A DNA stretch of 8,262 nt, from contig JAGHTH010000034.1 in assembly GCA_018065365.1 (NCBI GenBank), forward strand, positions 1 to 8,262. Reading direction: 5' to 3'. Positions 6,082 through 8,262 of this stretch are shown piece after piece. The notes beneath the pieces are model-generated. The model had not been told where the DNA came from and did no database searches. It worked only from the letters and a program-made list of their open reading frames with translations. The translations under genes and the position numbers were made by a program. The DNA comes from Candidatus Coliplasma caballi (GTDB taxonomy: Bacteria > Bacillota > Clostridia > Oscillospirales > CAG-382). How positions within the stretch are numbered: position 1 is the stretch's first letter; every line of letters starts with the position of its first letter.

Positions 6082-8262
6082 ATGAGAAAAAAGAGATTCA
6101 AACTTCCAAAAAGGAAACCGACAGAACGTTACGACGTGCCGTTTTCTCTCGGATTGAATTCCGAACAAGTGAAACGACATCGATCAGACGGTTGGGTCAA
6201 TACACCTGCAAAATCTCCTTCCAAAACAATCCCGGAGATCATTGCCGGAAATCTTTTTACCTATTTCAACCTTGTGTTTGCAGCATTGACCGTATTACTG
6301 TTGATTGCAAAGTCCTACAAAAGTCTGACGTTTCTTCCTGTTGTCCTTTGTAATCTACTAATCGGAATCATTCAGGAAATAAGGGCAAAGAAAGAACTCG
6401 ATAAACTGACCATTTTAAATGCCCCGAAAGCACAGGTCATCCGCGACGGGATCGAAATCACGATTCCGACGGATCAACTCGTTTTGGACGACGTCGTGGT
6501 ATTTCGCGCCGGCAGCCAAATCTGTGCCGACGCCATTCTCCTGGACGGATCGGTAAACGTCAATGAGTCGCTTTTGACGGGTGAACCGGATGATATTCCG
6601 AAGGAGAAAGGAGACGAACTGCTGTCCGGCAGCTTTGTGGTTTCCGGGCAATGTTTCGCAAGATTGAATCGTGTCGGCGCCGATTCCTATACTTCCAAGC
6701 TGACCATGGAGGCAAAGATTTCCAACAACGCGGAGCGATCCGAAATGATGCGTTCGTTGAACAAATTGGTCGGAGTGATGGGAATTCTGATCATCCCGAT
6801 AGGACTCGGTTTGTTCATTCACAGTTATCTGCAAGGGAATCCGTTTTCAACAAGCATCGAAACGATGGTTGCCGCCGTGATCGGAATGATCCCGGAAGGG
6901 TTATACTTACTGACCGGCATTGCTTTGCTTGTCAGCGTGATCCGGCTATCATCCAAGAAAGTCCTTGTCCACGATATGAAATGCATTGAAACGCTTGCGC
7001 GAGTCGATGTGCTGTGTGTCGATAAAACCGGAACGATCACGGAAAATCAAATGAAAGTCTCGGAGATCATCACACTTTCCCCCGCTGCCAACGATCTCAA
7101 AGAACGTATCAACGATTTTGTCGCAGCGCAGAACGCGGAAAACGCGACAATGAATGCGCTGAAGCGCGCGTTCAATTTTCCAGCAAGCAAAAACGCTATT
7201 TCGACCTCCTCATTTTCTTCCGCCTGTAAATACTGCGGTGCGCAGTTTGAAGATGGATCCTATATCCTGGGAGCGCCGGAATTTGTTTTGCATGAAAACT
7301 ATAATTCCGTAAAAGAGATCGTCGATAAATACTCTTCAAAGGGGTTCCGCGTCGTTCTGTTTGCCGGTTATGACGGAATTCCGGACGGAAAGGAATTGAC
7401 CGGAGAAATTACCCCTCTTGCGTTGATTCTGTTCACCAACCCGATCCGAAAAAGTGCACCGCGTACTTTCCGCTTCTTCAAAGAGCAAGGTGTGGAAATC
7501 AAGGTCATTTCCGGCGATAACCCGAAAACCGTTTCCGAAATCGCAGCCAAAGCCGGTATTGAGGGCGCCGACAAAATGGTAGATGCGTCCCTTTTGAAAA
7601 CCGACGAAGAACTTCATAACGCTGCGCTTCATTATAACGTGTTCGGACGCGTTACGCCCGATCAAAAGCGTACGCTTGTCCGAGCGTTGCACGCGGCAGG
7701 AAAAACGGTCGGTATGACAGGAGACGGCGTGAATGACGTTCTTGCGTTAAAAGAAGCGGATTGTTCCGTTGCAATGGCATCCGGCTGTGAAGCCGCCACG
7801 CACGTCGCGCAGTTGGTTTTAATGGATTCCAATTTCGGCAGAATGCCTTCCATTGTCGCGGAAGGACGACGCGTCGTCAATAACATCGAACGGTCCGCAA
7901 GTCTGTTCCTTGTCAAAAATATCTTTTCTATTCTGCTTGCGCTGCTTGCACTCGGCTTCCGTTTCGTCTATCCGTTGATGCCGCAGCAAGTTTCTCTGAT
8001 CAGCGTTTTCACGATCGGCATCCCGTCGTTTATCCTCGCTTTGCAGCCAAATCATAATCTGATACGCGGGAAATTTCTTCCAAACGTTATGCTTCGCGCA
8101 CTGCCCGCCGGAATCACGGACTTCTGTGCCGTCGGCATATTCGTGCTGATCGGGTCCGTCCATGAATTACCCGAAAACGAAATTGCCACGGTATGCGCCA
8201 TGCTTCTTGCCGTTATCGGTTTCATGACGTTGTACCACACATCTCTTCCGATGAACAAAATC
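6082..8262 (+). CDS. Cation-transporting P-type ATPase, CtpE-like, 3' end outside window
   Basis: A membrane pump; 727 residues are in view and the frame is open at the right edge. In order: membrane segments near 58-76 and 84-98; actuator TGEP (166-169); segments near 229-250 and 261-286, the latter with ion-site PEGL (271-274); phosphorylation motif DKTGTIT with D314; nucleotide domain with LGAPE (396-400); SGDN (477-480); hinge TGDGVND (546-552); then segments near 607-626, 638-655, 673-692 and 700-718. The last one or two segments are cut off. DVLALKEADCSVAMASG and NNIERSASLFLVKNIFS recall mycobacterial CtpE, reported as a Ca2+ uptake pump. No N-terminal heavy-metal domain and no CPC motif are present, which argues against a copper or zinc pump. 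K of KGA is replaced by L396, and D of DPxR by N453. ATG 6082 has only a weak AAAGAAG site at 6067-6073; ATG 6040, in frame, has none and would add 14 residues. No clear promoter lies between the terminator and the start. Confidence 0.92.
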   Translation, partial: MRKKRFKLPKRKPTERYDVPFSLGLNSEQVKRHRSDGWVNTPAKSPSKTIPEIIAGNLFTYFNLVFAALTVLLLIAKSYKSLTFLPVVLCNLLIGIIQEIRAKKELDKLTILNAPKAQVIRDGIEITIPTDQLVLDDVVVFRAGSQICADAILLDGSVNVNESLLTGEPDDIPKEKGDELLSGSFVVSGQCFARLNRVGADSYTSKLTMEAKISNNAERSEMMRSLNKLVGVMGILIIPIGLGLFIHSYLQGNPFSTSIETMVAAVIGMIPEGLYLLTGIALLVSVIRLSSKKVLVHDMKCIETLARVDVLCVDKTGTITENQMKVSEIITLSPAANDLKERINDFVAAQNAENATMNALKRAFNFPASKNAISTSSFSSACKYCGAQFEDGSYILGAPEFVLHENYNSVKEIVDKYSSKGFRVVLFAGYDGIPDGKELTGEITPLALILFTNPIRKSAPRTFRFFKEQGVEIKVISGDNPKTVSEIAAKAGIEGADKMVDASLLKTDEELHNAALHYNVFGRVTPDQKRTLVRALHAAGKTVGMTGDGVNDVLALKEADCSVAMASGCEAATHVAQLVLMDSNFGRMPSIVAEGRRVVNNIERSASLFLVKNIFSILLALLALGFRFVYPLMPQQVSLISVFTIGIPSFILALQPNHNLIRGKFLPNVMLRALPAGITDFCAVGIFVLIGSVHELPENEIATVCAMLLAVIGFMTLYHTSLPMNKI

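Noticed and set aside
7225..7236. CxxC (residues 382-385) in the P-type ATPase as a heavy-metal site
   Set aside because: Heavy-metal pumps carry CxxC in an N-terminal domain and CPC/SPC in the fourth core segment. Here the pair is in the nucleotide domain and the segment carries PEGL, so a metal-export role is not supported.

Overview
The window reads as ordinary chromosome from a Gram-positive, Firmicutes/Clostridia-type bacterium, probably an anaerobe. The support is strong AAAGGAG-type ribosome binding sites, sigma-A-like promoters with an extended -10, a YtrA-type GntR regulator heading an ABC operon, and a GTP-dependent PEP carboxykinase. I infer the taxonomy from gene style; there is no rRNA or other marker gene. 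All supported genes are on the plus strand. I see no insertion sequence, phage gene, tRNA, CRISPR array or attachment site.

Layout. (1) 1-822 is the C-terminal part of GTP-type PEP carboxykinase, cut by the left edge and closed by a strong hairpin-plus-T terminator at 845-881. (2) 892-4786 is a compact three-gene operon. A consensus-like promoter carries an imperfect palindrome at its start point. It drives a 130-residue YtrA-family repressor, a 299-residue ABC ATPase whose start overlaps the repressor's end by 8 bases, and an 839-residue ABC-2 permease with about nine membrane segments and an unusually large soluble C-terminal domain. (3) 4841-5990 has its own extended -10 promoter and a 362-residue protein I do not recognise: a soluble N-terminus, a four-cysteine zinc-ribbon-like knuckle and four membrane segments. 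A modest hairpin terminator follows. (4) 6082 to the right edge is a P-type ATPase resembling the CtpE (calcium uptake) branch. It has 727 residues in view and lacks its last membrane segments.

How they work together. The operon fits the known YtrA logic: the regulator binds a site over its own promoter and represses itself and a transporter until an envelope stress or ligand releases it. One ATPase gene and one permease gene suggest a homodimeric pair. The zinc-ribbon protein and the P-type ATPase are also membrane proteins, but no sequence signal ties them to the ABC operon. No terminator is visible between the permease and the zinc-ribbon gene, so readthrough is possible.

The least explained parts are the permease's C-terminal domain, which contains a gapless internal duplication, and the zinc-ribbon membrane protein. 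I found no clear evidence of a wholly new system.
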